The notes under the pieces: model-generated
Database searches by the model: none
Told to the model about the DNA's origin: nothing
Seen by the model: only the letters and a program-made list of their open reading frames with translations
In this document: positions 23,762-36,419 of the stretch, piece after piece
Layout of the letters: each line of letters starts with the position of its first letter
Numbering within the stretch: position 1 is the stretch's first letter
Program-made: the position numbers and the translations under genes
Source of the DNA: Mermis nigrescens
Lineage: Eukaryota; Nematoda; Enoplea; Mermithida; Mermithidae
DNA length: 64,000 bases
Direction of reading: 5' to 3'
Assembly: GCA_036768485.1 (NCBI GenBank)
Contig: JAVLUZ010000513.1
Location: 1,389,413-1,453,412, forward strand

Positions 23762-24354
23762 TTAAGTTAAACTAGTATTTGCCTTAGTTTTGTCAAATTG
23801 TTGGCCACTGAAAGACGTTTCGCTAATATTGCAACTAGCTGGAATGTGGCAGCTTTCAGAACTTGGTCCTATTCCACTTTCCACGTAATTGCTTTCTCCA
23901 GTAAATTGGCGACTTTCTCCCATAATATTCCAAACGGCTTCAGTTACCTCACTTGGAGGGCTTGAAACTACTCCACCACCCGTCTGAGCCATTTCTCTAA
24001 ACAGTACTTTAAATCCAGCAAAACAATTCCAGCCATGGCTAAAACAGCAATTGCTTTACCTGCTTTGCCTGTAGTAAGAATCTTTTGCTGAGCTTTTAAT
24101 ATTACACCAACGTTTTTTGACTTGTAAAGGGGTAAATTGTCCACCTTCAGCGTTCAAGCAATCTGTAATATCTTTCCATGCTTGAGTTCGCTGCTGATTA
24201 GAAGCCACAGTCTTTGATTTGCTTTCCAAAATATTCGATTTTTCGCAGTAAAGTTCAGTAAGACGCTTTGTCATAGGAATCGAAAAAGAATCCGACATTT
24301 TGGCCGAAGTTAAAACGCCAAAAAACCGTATTTGTACGATGTTTTGGCTTGCAA
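23762..24354 (-). CDS. Harbinger Myb/SANT-like protein, two exons
   Basis: Exon 1 (about 24354-24060, start probably at MSDSFSIPM) encodes a Myb/SANT-like domain with RTQAWKDITDCLN and VKKRWCNIKSSAKDSYYRQ. A 63-bp intron (24059 to 23997, GTAAAG...TTTAG) joins in frame to exon 2, giving YYRQSR-EMAQTGGG, the Gly-rich linker typical of these proteins. Exon 2 ends at 23762. In this superfamily the protein binds the transposon ends and carries the transposase to the nucleus. The gene appears intact, unlike its partner. Confidence 0.8.
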
Positions 24355-24597
24355 TGTGTGCTGTTGCAATGGTCCATGAAAACAATGCTCAAGTAAACAG
24401 TAAACATACATGTTTACTTCCTGTCTAGACTATAAAGTATAATCTATAGAATAAACTACCCTAGTTCTAGTATATACTTCTCTTAGCATACGGGTAGAAT
24501 AAACCACCCTAGAATAAACTAGAAAAGAATATTCTAGGCAATTTTTGCCCTAGTTTATTCTACATAGAATATTCTATGTGTTAGCATACGGCCCCTG

Positions 24598-25199
24598 GTC
24601 TTCCTTGCACATGGTACAACAGCCTTTCCCTATTCTTGCTTTTAATGTTTCCTAATTTAAAGCCACTTTCTTTTGCAAGAACATGTTTCTCCTGCGGTTT
24701 TAGACCAAGTCTATTATAATGTTGTAGGCAAATGCGACACTGAAATTTTGTATTTTCAGCATTTTCCGAATCTGATGTGATGATTAACCATCTTGTCCAA
24801 TCGGGATGTTTTTCAAACCAGCTTACACCAAATTTGTTATTTAATTTTGTGCGCAAAAACTTTATCCATTCACTTTTGAAGAATTTAGTTGTCTCCCAAT
24901 CAGTATCATCAGATGTGATGGCTTCTTTCATTCTTTTTCTTGATGGTTCATCCTGAATCTCCTCTATTTCATTAGGAACCCTTCCTACTTGTTTTTTGGC
25001 TTAAAAAACTATATTCTGAGATGTGGTCTGGTGACGCCCATGGTTCTTGTTCATTATAGGCATCATGGATTGTGTGTGTTATATCAGAATCTGCCACACG
25101 TTCGAAATCTAGTTGAAAATGCGAACTGCTTGAGCATGCATGGTCTTCTTCATCTGTTGAAAAATTAATATACTCTATAATATAAGGCATATGCGCCAT
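24598..25199 (-). pseudogene. hAT transposase, N-terminal part with TTF-like zinc finger
   Basis: Minus-strand continuation of the gene at 20531-22411. It starts at or near 25199 and has an acidic N-terminus, then, after a frameshift near 24972, a domain with FQCRICLQHYNRLG and later HVLAKESGF, typical of TTF-type fingers ahead of hAT cores. The codons at the Harbinger junction (HVQGRPG on this side) continue in frame with the other side if the element and one CTG copy are removed. The start codon choice is not certain. Confidence 0.75.
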
Positions 25200-26680
25200 A
25201 GGTGCACAAGGTCAGGGTCGACAGCAGACATGCATAGTTTGGGAATTCTGGGGGGTTGACATTTTAAACTGTCTTTTTGAGCCCAAAAAATGGTAGATAT
25301 GCATCACAAACATCATTTTTTAACGTTTTTGACGAATTCTACAGATGATGTAAATCAATTACAAAAGCGGTTTAAACTAAAGCAGCAATCATGAAACTCT
25401 GCATAGTGACTGATAAGAATACAAAGTTTTGTTAAGCAAAATTTTATTACAGTAAACCACCTAGAAACGACTTTTGTAGCTGCTCTCTGGGTCGCTAAAA
25501 ATTGATTTTTGTGCCCAAGGTTTTGTGAAACAGTAGTAGTACTAGTAGTACGTCAAATGCCATTATTTTTGGGGTAAGGTAATCCTTATACTAGACCACA
25601 CAGATTCCAAAGATGCCTTTAAACAACTACTGATCTCAAAAACGAATCACAGAGGATAATGATTTAAGTTAACTACACAATTGCACAATGGTGTGCAAAA
25701 GCCGTATTACTGGTTTGAAACAACATTTTTAATGAGAAACGAACACAAGGAATAGTTTTTCTTCTATTAATCAAAATTTTGTTGCTCAATGCTTTTTCTT
25801 TGGCCCTTCCTAGCTTTTATTTGCTCTGACAACGTTTGTTATTGCATCTTTCCGCTATTTTGTCAACCATTCCTCAATAAGCATGAACTTCAAACTTCTG
25901 CAACTGTTGTTACATGCTTAAATAGAGCTGTCATAGTTGTGCGTTTTTGACATTTTTTCTTTTACCTAAACCTTTGAGTACTAATGTTCAATTTTATCTA
26001 AATAGCCTCCATTACAATTGTAATCTTACGAGTATACATGCAAACTTTGTATGGTTTTTAGAGATACAGTATGTACATGTATAGGTACATTACCTACATA
26101 CATTTTAATAAGCAAGTAAATTAACAAATATTCAGATTTGTACGCACCACAAAAGAATCAACCACTATCGAGTATGTAAATATTGTTAGTAATAACACAA
26201 TATGTGTACAACATACCTACATATCAATCATAGGCTCCGCTCTGGTTTTGATTTTGACAGTTTTTGCAATTTTCTAATCATTTATTTCACATAGGCTAAG
26301 AAGTGCATATGCACAATTCCTTGGGACTTTGGGCTCAAAATATAATTATTGAATAATGAACAGTCTCTTTACAGCATGCTGTGCTGTCCTTTTATTCAGT
26401 CGGAAAAACTGGTTCCTATTTTGTTGCTTGTGTGTAGAAAAATTTCATTCATGCATGTGCTTACCTACATATGTATATGTATATAATCTAATGTAGGTAC
26501 CTGTGTAGGTAGGTAGTGTACTTACGATTGAAGGTACAGAAATATCTGCAAAGCTAAGTTTAATATGAAAACAAGCAAATTGGATGATTTTACATAATAC
26601 ATGTATGCACATCTTACAAAAATTTAGGGGTAAAAATGTCTTGCATCAATTTGTAGTCTAATTTTCATTGTATACAAAAT
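25200..26680. other. AT-rich stretch, no gene seen
   Basis: CATAGGTGCACAAGGTCAGGG at 25196 also occurs at about 14487, so this edge may be the end of a repeat. TACC/GTAC-rich simple sequence lies at 26060-26110 and 26460-26520. Nothing coding is supported. Confidence 0.5.
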
Positions 26681-26741
26681 TTTTTTGATGGGTGGATTTC
26701 ACCCCCCTAGAATTTGGGTGCTGCCCACCTATAGTAGGTAC

Positions 26742-27010
26742 CACACCTGGGCGTGGGGGGGTTTGGGAGGGGTATGCACCCCCCCAGAAACCAAAATACT
26801 CCCCCAGAAATCAAAATACCCCCCCCAGAATTCAATTTTTGAAATTTTTTTTTGCTTTTTTCGCAATTTTTGATGCCAATGGATAGTGCTTGATAAGAAA
26901 CGTCAAAAAATGGTGTTTTTATCACCATACCACCATTTTTAAGGCCATGTTTTGACCTTTAAAAAAAATCTTGCACCTCCCCCCAAGAAATTTCTTGCTG
27001 CCCACGTATG
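26742..27010 (+). mobile_element. hAT-like MITE with perfect 8-bp target duplication
   Basis: Starts CACACCTGGGCGTGGGG and ends GCTGCCCACGTATG, flanked by GTAGGTAC on both sides (26734-26741 and 27011-27018). The element is 269 bp and has the CCCCCAGAAACCAAAATAC and GATAGTGCTTGATAAG blocks shared with the other copies. It landed beside the end of another family member (26690-26733, ending CTGCCCACCTATA). It is the best reference copy of the family here. Confidence 0.9.
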
Positions 27011-27019
27011 GTAGGTACT

Positions 27020-30000
27020 GGCTTGGAACACGGTTCCATACAGTAAAAGAACCACCAGGACATACATTATAAGGCAGTCATGAATATTTATTTATAGTCT
27101 AGGGCCACTGCCTACTGTACCCAAGTAATGAGCAGGAAGACCGCCGATCTAGACTACAAGTTCAACCCCCAAGTTGCAAGTCGTTTTCTCCTTTTTAATA
27201 TGCTACCTGAATGTATTCAGAAATTCCCCTTACATAAAAAACAAGCTCAGACATGCTTGAGCAAACTCTGAGTGGGTATATAAGGAGGGGTACACTGACA
27301 AAAATTTCATTTGGTCTCTAATTTAAGTAAAAAGAAGGTGTGCAATTTGATTGTATCTCTAGACTGCAATTGCCCTTTGGATTTAAATAAAATAATTTTG
27401 GAATGCAAGGAAATGGTTAAGACTAAAACCAGCAATATTTCCAGGCCTCAGTCTCAGATTTCAAGACCCTAAAGCTACACTTCTTCTGTTTTGATTTAGC
27501 AAAGTAGTATGCACCGGGCACAAGAAATAAGGAGGACACTCGCCTTGTGTTTAATAGACCTAATGAAATTTTACAAAAATGCGGATTCAACGCCAAATTT
27601 ACTATGTCTTTCATAATGGAGTGTAACAACTAGTTGATCTACGCAAGGTTTACAAGGAATGTAAAGGAGAACTGTTTTTACGAGCCTGAAATTTTTACTG
27701 CCTTGAAACACAATGTTTCTCATGTCACTGTACTCATTTTTAATACCAACAGGTATTGTATTATGGGCTCAAAATATAAATGCAATCTATTTAGAGCTGA
27801 CCTTATTATGCATGTTTTATTGGAAGATTGTGTATAATAATGAAATTTGTTATAGACTCATTATTATGTGTATTGATTCGAGAATTCAGGAAATGTCTAT
27901 TTGTCTTGTGGGGCATTTTTGGTCCTAAAAATATTTAAATTTTATAATCCATTGATTTTTATTCGTGGAAGCTACTCAATCCGAAAGGGTCAAGGGGCTA
28001 AATTATTCAAAATTCTCATTCAAAACGTGCAAGAAATTGCTTAAAACACTGATATTACGAATTTGAAAGCTTATTCCACCAAAAATATGGTTTGAATTGG
28101 CCATGCCCTCAAACTCATTGATATAACTAAAATTAAAATTTACAAGCAATTGGCTGAAACATCAAAGCAAAGTTCACCCGCTGCTCAGGAACATTACATG
28201 AATGCACAAGAGGTGAAGCAATATTTCAAAGAAAATGGCATTATACTGCCCCATGATTAATATGATTATTGCATCTTGTGAAATGTTGTAAAATTTCTTT
28301 TTAATAAATCGAAATAAGTAAAGCAATGTCAAAAATGATATGCAGCTTAGAATTTTATTCAAAATTTTGGTAAGCTCTTGTTGAAGTCTGCACTTGATAT
28401 TGGTTTCCAGTGACCTCCCCTCAATGTTAGTGGTACCATTAAAATGCTCATCAATTTTCAAGCAGTTTTTGCAACATGGGCTAAATTTCACTAAATTGAG
28501 ATTGGGGTATTTTTCTAGTATAGTTTTTATCAATCAGGAACTAGAAAATAGCAACTATTCTTAAGTAGGACAGACTTGACATTCCTGAGTAAATTAGCTG
28601 AATGCAGATTATCAGATACAATAATAGTTATGTTTCCATTATTTTGGCATAATTCTTTAGCTTTCAAAAGTGGAAAAGTAAAGAATAATAGTAGGACCAA
28701 AGTTATCCTGAAGTTATCTTAAAAATATGCATGTGTAGTGCTTCATAAGTGATAATATCTTTTTTGGACTTATATTTATGGACATTGTATCAGGGTTTCT
28801 CTTTACAATACTGACATGATAAATGCTGACAATAACGATTTTTAACAAAAAATAATGCACGTTGATAATGGCACTGTATCATATCAAATCAGTAATTACT
28901 GTAGAAATGCAAGAATACGAAATGGAGAATCATAAAATGAGGTCAAAATCATGAGACTGCCTTGACAAAAAAACAAGAATAAACAATATAACAATGAGGC
29001 ACATTATTTACGAGCTATATTAAGGTGTTCAATTGCAATATCCATAATTTTGTCCTCAGACACATAACAGAACTGATACCCTTCAACTCATACGCCCCTC
29101 AGATTATATTTGTACAACAATTGCATTAGGCAGCACTGTTTCTGCAGCAAATTGTACAACCATGCCTGACTCAAATGCAATAAACCTACCCATTTAATGT
29201 GTGATGATGGGTGTTTTAGGTGCTTCTGAATAGGATAACGTAACACCTACACACAGCCCATGTTTGAAAAATCATGCAATGATTTTTAACAGCATTAGAT
29301 GGCAAAGGAACATCATTTGAATTTTCACTATTAGTCTATAATAATAATTATTTTTTAACAAATGCATTAATAAGATGAATTACATGTACAAGAGATTTAC
29401 TGCGCTATACAATCGGACCTCTCCATCCAAATTGATCAGCTTAGGAAATTCCTGTAGAACAGAAAACGTTTAAAAATACACCATATGAACCCCAAATCAT
29501 TTTATAATCAGCTAGATTCCGTTTTTAGAATTTTGCATTGTGAATTTATTCCCACCCTAATATCCAAGTAATCTCCATCATCATGCAGCTAAACAATTAA
29601 TATTTTTGGAACTTCTTTAAAATAGTATGCGTCAATTATTCACTTCTGCTTCATTGTTATCAACAAAAATGTTGACAATTATGTCATTTTCATCATTGTT
29701 TGATGCCTGCTTATGAAGAAATAAATTTTTCTGACCCAAAAAGAAAAAGTAAAATGTCTCAAATTACTTCACTTTCTATTATGTTGCCATTGAGTAAAAC
29801 GTCTTTAGGGCAACTAAATTGTCCAAACCAGAAAATTAGTCGGTCATCCTAGATGATAAAATTTTTGTATATAGATGTACAAATCTACAGCACTATGTAC
29901 AAATTTGGTAAATTGACCTAAAATCAAAATAAGAATTATTCTCTTATTTGTGCTGCACTAACAATCTGATGCACTCATTTGTGCTTACCCCTATTATTTT

Positions 30001-30585
30001 CAGGCGCTCTGTTTTCATAATCTTTCTGTCCTAAACTGCTATGAAAGGTCCCCCTGCATGCTTATATATGTAATTTTTTTACTCTTTAATTTTATTTAGT
30101 ACAAGTTGGATACATATTCCATCTGCCTTATATTTTTAAACGTGGCACTATTTTGTTCATCAAGCTACATTTTCCAAAATCGAATTGTCCGAAAAATAGT
30201 GTGAACTGTCAGAAACAAGCTGAAAATAATAGTTCCTTGGGCTAGCATTTTCAACAATCTTAGGTGAGCGCTGTTAGCGCTGCACCTATAATATACTTGG
30301 GTACCCTCAACACCTGTGCACCCCCTACAGCTATAACAGGACACTTCTGGAAGGTGCGGTTTTTTTTAAAGAAAGATAATAAAAAAATTGCTGCCCGTGT
30401 TTTTGTTTTTCTTGAAACTCAAAATTGACTGTGTAAAGAAGGTGTAAAGTTTTTGTGTAACGTTATAACATAGGACAAATTTTGGGACCTTTTTACTGCG
30501 GCATGTGGACAACTGAGTATTGATGACTCGAAGGATTGAACAGGATAGGATAATAGAGGGATGAATTCTACAGATGGCACTTTTT
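27020..30585. other. long AT-rich stretch without a supported gene
   Basis: A minus-strand frame at 28174-28533 (119 codons) has Cys and hydrophobic runs but no motif and no splice pattern I trust. Nothing else stands out: no tandem repeats, palindromes or transposon ends were recognised. It may be unique intergenic DNA or very old repeats. Confidence 0.45.
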
Positions 30586-30589
30586 TTGT

Positions 30590-33533
30590 TTTTTGAAATT
30601 CGCATTAGTTATCGAACGGCAGTGTAAAGAGTGCGAAAATCTGGGGGTGAAAAAGCACTTTTTGGTCGAGTTTTCAACCTTCCTATGTCCGATACTAACT
30701 CCGGTTATGAGGTTTTTAAAATGTTTTCTGACAGAAATGTAGAGCGGATCAAGGGCTACATTCTGCATATAAGCAAAGTCTTCTATGCTCTATGGTGAGT
30801 TAGATCCTGGGGTTTAAAGTTTACACTCTAGTGGATGGTGTAAAAAAACGGATTTTAACTAAGATTTCTCTGCCAAATTTTTCCGCTTATGAGTCAGTGC
30901 AAATCGAAGACAGCATTAATAAAGTGCCTCACAGGGGCTAAACATCGCAGCAAACCGCATTTAAAAAAACGCAATATTGAGTTATTTATGGGGGTGTAAA
31001 GTTCGAAATCAGAGGTAAAAAATGGGCGAAAAAACACGTTTTTTCCGAAGTTTGATTGATAAATCATGCCAAATAATTTTTGCAACAGAATTTTGGCACA
31101 CAGGAATGTACTACGATTTAAAAGCTACAAATTGTACCAAACCGAATTTCTTTAAACTCAATGGGGAGTTCGGTACGGAATTTTAAAGTTTACAGTGTTC
31201 TAAATGATGGAAAATACGTTTTTGTTGCGTTTTTTGTTCGCCACTTTCTCCGTCCAGAAGTCGGGATAAGTCTAATAGAATAAAAATAAAGTGCTTTATA
31301 TCGGGTGCATGTCAAAGCAAATTGTCTATACATTAATATTTAGCGAGTGTAAAGTCAAAAATTTGGAGTTTTAAATGCGTTTCTGTCTTGTTTTTCTGCC
31401 TGCTTCTCCGGTTACGAGTCAGGGACACGTTTATCAAGTCTAGAAATGGACCAGGAACCAAATTTGATATGCCAGTCTGGCGCATATGTTTACACTCTAC
31501 GGTGTTGTAAAGTAGTTTACACCAATTGTTAGTTTGCCCATAGAACATTATGTAGACTTAATTTTTTCATAAATATTAATCGTAATATCGGAACAATATC
31601 AAAATTACGAATCTGACTAAAATCTTCTTTACACTAGGTGTTTACATGAAGTTTACACTACATATGTATTTATCTTCGTTTTTGAGCATTCCAGAAACCT
31701 AATTTTTTCTTGGAGTCTAGAAGTTTTCAAAGGATCAAATGTGAGACGTCACGTAGGCGCGTTTGTTTACATCCAACAGTGATGTAAAGTAGTTTACACT
31801 CATTGTTTATATGTCCTCAGACCATTGTAGAGACATAATTTTTTCATGAATGTTGATCATAATATCCGAGTAATTTTTTACACTGCATGTTAGCCTTTGT
31901 TCTAGAGCATTGCAAAAACCGAAATTTTTTCCTGAGATATAAAAATTTACAGGGAATGAAATATATACGTCAGTTGGGCGCGCTTGCTTACACTCAGCAG
32001 TATTGCAAAGTGGTTTAAACCTAATGTTTATTGTCTTTAAAACATTATGGAGACTCATTTTTCCATAAATGTTGAAAGAAATATCGGAGCAATATCAAAA
32101 TTACGAATCCGACTAAAATATTCTTTACGCTATGTGTTTGTGTAAAGTTTACGTTACGTGTTAACCCTAATTCGATAGACTTGCAGAGACTTTGTAACTG
32201 AAGTCAAGAAATTTTCAAGGATTCATATGTGAGACATCAATTAAGTGAGTTTGTTTACCCTCAAAAGTAATCTAAAGTGATTTAAAAATTATGTTCAAGT
32301 GTCCTTAGATCATTGAAGAGATGTAATTTTGTCTTAAATGGGTTGCATTAAAGTTAAATCTTTCTTAGCCGTGTTTATAATATGTTTCACAAAATCTTGC
32401 ACATGGAGAGCTATCGTTTAATTGATGTAAATTGCCTGCAAAAGTGGTTTTAAAATGAACCAGCAATCACACTACTGTGCACAGAAGTCGACAAAGATAT
32501 ACAGCTTTATTGTAATCATGTACATTAATAAGCCGTAAACTGTTAGTATTCTCTACACCTAGTAGTTGTGTAAAGTTTGCACTATTCATTTGTTGTTAAT
32601 ATGTAGTCTATACTACAAATTTATTTTACTACCAAATCAAAGCGTTAGTGTTCCTTACATTTGATATTTGCGTGAAGTTTTTGAATTTTTGCCGAAAATC
32701 TTTGCCTTCTAATTTACCAACATCCCGCCTTTTCCATTTTCTTGAAGTTTAAAATCTTTTATAATTCTCTCAATAATTTAATGGTAGGTTTTAACTTTAA
32801 GTTTCTCTTGGTTTACAACTCTCGCTTAGCAAGCTCATTTTTCAAAACTTTTTCATAGTGATCAGATTAGTTGCGTTTAGTTTGGAATTGGTGGACGGTC
32901 GTTATTTTATTACTCGGCTTAAATAAACCAAGTGACTATCTTTTGATTATTTTCTTCATCGCAAATTCAAACACCCAATTTTCAATTTGAAAATTGACCC
33001 AATTTTCAATTTGAAAATTGATCCAATTTTCAATTTGAAAATTGAAAATTGGGTGTTTTCAATTTCAAAAGTCACAACACATTGTGCTTGTGTATTGATT
33101 GAGTGAGGATTTGCAATGTGAATTCGTTGGTTAAATTTTTGTGCTTGATTATAAGTGAACTGCACATTAAGAAGAAATAACTTAATGCAGTTTTAATTTG
33201 AAAATGGATGGTGTCAATAAGGTTGTCTTGTTTAAAAAGGATAATGCTGATGTTAAGAACAATATTGTTTTCCGCGTTCTTGGACTGTTGTCATTATTGT
33301 GGCATGTTACTGATTGTGTTTACTGACTGATGTACTGAAATCACGCTAATTAAAAGTAGTGTACTAGCAAAGAAAAATGCTCCGATGGAACAAAAAAGAT
33401 GAATATACTTGGAATTGTGGATTATTATGGATGTAAAAGGAGGGGACTAGGAAAAATCTACCTAAAGTCGGAAAATCTGCTAAAAATCACACTTTCTCTA
33501 AGCAACGCAAAAAATCGATGTATATTCTGCGGC
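30590..33533. repeat. GTGTAAAGTTT-rich dispersed repeat, copy B
   Basis: Second copy of the repeat at 120-2075, longer because a subunit of roughly 200-280 bp is tandemly repeated. The subunit (TTTACAC, a TTATGGAGACTTAAT block, ATATCGGAGCAATATCAAAA, GAATCCGACTAAAAT, TTTACACT) recurs near 31505, 31790, 32010 and 32270. Copy A has fewer units, so the copies differ by tandem expansion. No coding potential is evident. Confidence 0.7.
32971..33057. repeat. tandem palindrome CAATTTTCAATTTGAAAATTG
   Basis: Three units of about 24 bp, each itself a palindrome (CAATTTTCAATTTGAAAATTG), lie between ACACCC and GGGTGT, so the whole block is one larger inverted repeat. Strong hairpin or cruciform potential is visible by eye. 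Confidence 0.9.
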
Positions 33534-34127
33534 CTCTAAAAAAGTGTCTTTTTTAAATAATGTTCGAAGTTTCAGATAAGAGTGTATAAACGAAATCTAT
33601 CAAGGTTACTTTTTTAAATTGCTGGCACCTGATTGATAGAAAACTAAGAGGTATTGTATTTAAAGTTGTTTTGTTTTATGAGCATTATAGCAAGCAAAGC
33701 AGGAGCCGATTGATTAGTGCACACAATCGTTTCGGGCATGCTAGTGTATCTACATTAAGTCTGTTTCAAGTCAACTTACGTGTTTCCTACTGTTTTTAAC
33801 CAACCATGTCTTCAATTGTCTTCGATGTTTGCTATTTCATTCAATTGGCTTGGAAGACTGTTAGTTTACTTAATATCATTTCCCATAGCTACTGCATAGC
33901 TAACGTGCTGCTGTTTCAATCATTGTTATGGTTGAATATTTATTTTAATCTGTTGGCCGCAGAATATACATCGATTTTTTGCGTTGCTTAGAGAAAGTGT
34001 GATTTTTAGCAGATTTTCCGACTTTAGGTAGATTTTTCCTAGTCCCCTCCTTTTACATCCATAATAATCCACAATTCCAAGTATATTCATCTTTTTTGTT
34101 CCATCAGAGCATTTTTCTTTGCTAGTA
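33360..34127. repeat. inverted repeat, arms about 170 bp
   Basis: 33360-33533 recurs in reverse complement at 33958-34127 with very few differences (TACTAGCAAAGAAAAATG ... ATATTCTGCGGCC). The 424-bp spacer corresponds, in reverse orientation, to the part that follows the same arm in copy A (1797-2075). Copy B therefore ends in a head-to-head join of two pieces of the family. Confidence 0.85.
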
Positions 34128-34129
34128 TG

Positions 34130-35970
34130 ACTAAATGTACGGTGTGCCATTTAATGGCTGGTCTTTGCGCAGAAAATAAGGTAAACCACAGTATTTCTGA
34201 GGTTTGGTAGCAAGGTCAAAATTATGTTGATTATATATAATGAAGATGGTATTAAAATAACAATGAAAAACAAATAGTTTGGAGGGTTGAAGCAAGCGCA
34301 GAAGAAAAAGCAAATCAAAATCAAATTTTGAATTTGGAATTATCATGCAGTAAATCAAAAATATTATTTGAAACATTTGCCAAATTTTCAACAAAACAAG
34401 CATCACAAACGAGTTTTTTGTACACGCATCCTTAATAATAGCCATCAAAGTTTCATTAATTTCAACATTCTCAATTTTTATGGTTTTAAGTCTGCATGGC
34501 TTGATCATATCCGGCTATATTCTTCCAGTCATACCTGTCATATCCTGTGACAAATCTTTGCTGGATCCCCACCCCCAAAAATAACCGATTTCAGATCGAA
34601 AATTTTTTAAAAAATACAAATCAATATAAAAATATTTAATTCACTTGTTAGTTTTTTCTCGCAAAAATTTTGAGTGAAAATAAACTTCTGACAACAACAG
34701 AAAATTGTTGAACTTCCAAATACAAATATTTAAGTAAAAACAGCCTGAATGAGAATATTTAGCTAAATATACATTTCTTCCAAAAATGTGAATAGGTATA
34801 AAATTTGAAAAAACTTTATACTCTCTTATTTAAGCTATTTTAAAGAAAGCACAACATTGTAGAGAAATAAATTTTTTGAACAGTATGTTTTTGAATATTT
34901 ATGCAACGCAGCAGTTTTTTGCATTTTTTGATAAGAAAAAACTAGTTATTAAATTTGATCTCTTATATAAGGTCCGTCATTATGACAGACGCCTGCAACC
35001 CAGAATTGAGCCAACAAATCAAGGTAGCCAAAGATTTTCAATTTTAACTTGTTAGGTAAGCTATTAAACGCCATTTTGACAGAAAGTCAGCAATGTGCAT
35101 GAAAAGACCTACTGAATGGTAGTGCATGAATAAATATCTGTACAAGATAATTTCCAGCAGGGAAATTTCAATGGGGAAAATTTCCACTGGGAAAATTTCT
35201 ACCTGTATTCTATTTTTAAACCCTGTATATATGTAAGTGTTAGCAGTAGCTTTGATTATGTGAAGATGGTCGGTTTTTACCCTTTCAAAGTTTTAGATGC
35301 TCGTTTTCTATTTCTGATGATGTGTACAAACATTTTTCAATATAGCCAAAGCTATGGAATGCATTATTTTGAAAATGAATGCATGTCTTATTTTACAATG
35401 CTTGAATACAGTATTATTAGCTTAATTTTTGATGCATTGGAGTGGGGGCAATATACATTTCATGGCAGTGAATCAATTGTTAAATATAGAACAAAAACAT
35501 GTTGGAATTAACTTAAATCAGCTGCCCTGTTTTTAGGTTTTGATCCGCACCATTTTATTTGGAAATCAAGGGCATCTACTTACTATATATACTATTTGGT
35601 ATGTCCATCTCTTATATTCCCAGGATTTTTTCTTCTTACACTTCTTTTATTTCAGATTGTGTAATGAAGTTGACTTCTACGTACTTACAGTATGACAGCT
35701 AATAATCTAGTTACCGTAAGCCATCTTGCGATTGCAGGAAATTCTAATTTCTGTTGTTATAACTTTTTAGAATTCAGATAAGAGACCTATGCATTCACAT
35801 GACTTTCTTTTTATTCATTAGCTATATGATCATGAGACTAGAAGAAGTGAGCTTTCTTGATAATATTCTTTCTAATTTATCCTAATAAAATCTTTTTTCT
35901 TAATTACCTAAAAACTCATGCATGCATCCTTCTGTTGAGTTACAGTATGCTTTTTGCTGAGCTATCCATA
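34130..35970. other. AT-rich stretch without a supported gene
   Basis: Only weak features: three near-repeats of GGAAATTTC-ACTGG at 35158-35200. The outer retroelement's 5' LTR may begin somewhere in the right part, but no second copy was found to fix its start. Confidence 0.4.
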
Positions 35971-36217
35971 TTTTCGACCAATGAGAAATCGTTCTACCCT
36001 TTGAACGGGATTTAGTTTCATCTATAAAAGTTTGCGTTTGTCACTATGAAACGTCCGCTGTTCACCAGAATTTCTAGGAATTATTCTTCATGTGCTAATA
36101 CTGAATATTATCTGCGCTCGTTTATTTGACATATGAAATCAAATTGATTGATAAGTTGTCTAACTAGCTGCCGGTCATACTATCAAGCTGCCCAAACTAA
36201 AGCTGCCCAGGCACATT
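35970..36217 (+). promoter_or_regulatory. probable promoter part of outer element 5' LTR
   Basis: GACCAATGAG (about 35977), then CTATAAAAG (about 36021), have the spacing of CCAAT and TATA boxes. About 200 bases on, CCCAGGCACA is followed by TTTGGTGAGACTGAAAGG, where TGGTGAGACTG could be a primer-binding site. Gag-like coding starts near 36420. Without a matching 3' LTR the limits are guesses. Confidence 0.4.
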
Positions 36218-36419
36218 TGGTGAGACTGAAAGGACTCAAACACTGCAATCATTGGATAAGTTCAGCATGACGGAAGACAAACAGATATTTAGTAGGTCCA
36301 ACGCTTTCAGAATTATTTGTGATAATATAGTTGAAACTGCTAGACGGGATTACAACAATCAAATAACACATAGTAATAAACAATAAATTCTAGAAATCTG
36401 GGCGATTTTGTTGCAGAAA

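Larger units (their letters stand above)
22415..24594. mobile_element. PIF/Harbinger element inserted in the hAT gene
   Basis: The left end GGGCCGTATGCTAAGACATA and the right end, reverse complemented GGGCCGTATGCTAACACATA, form the TIR. CTG flanks both sides (22412-22414, 24595-24597), a 3-bp target duplication (a 5-bp CCTGG reading is equally compatible). It encodes a DDE transposase on plus and a Myb/SANT-like protein on minus, divergent from the ends, the usual Harbinger layout. Subterminal TAGAATATTCTA and AGTTTATTCTA words repeat at both ends. It is younger than the hAT gene it splits. Confidence 0.93.

Noticed and set aside
28174..28533. 119-codon minus-strand frame
   Set aside because: No motif, no splice context, biased AT-rich composition; expected by chance in this much sequence.
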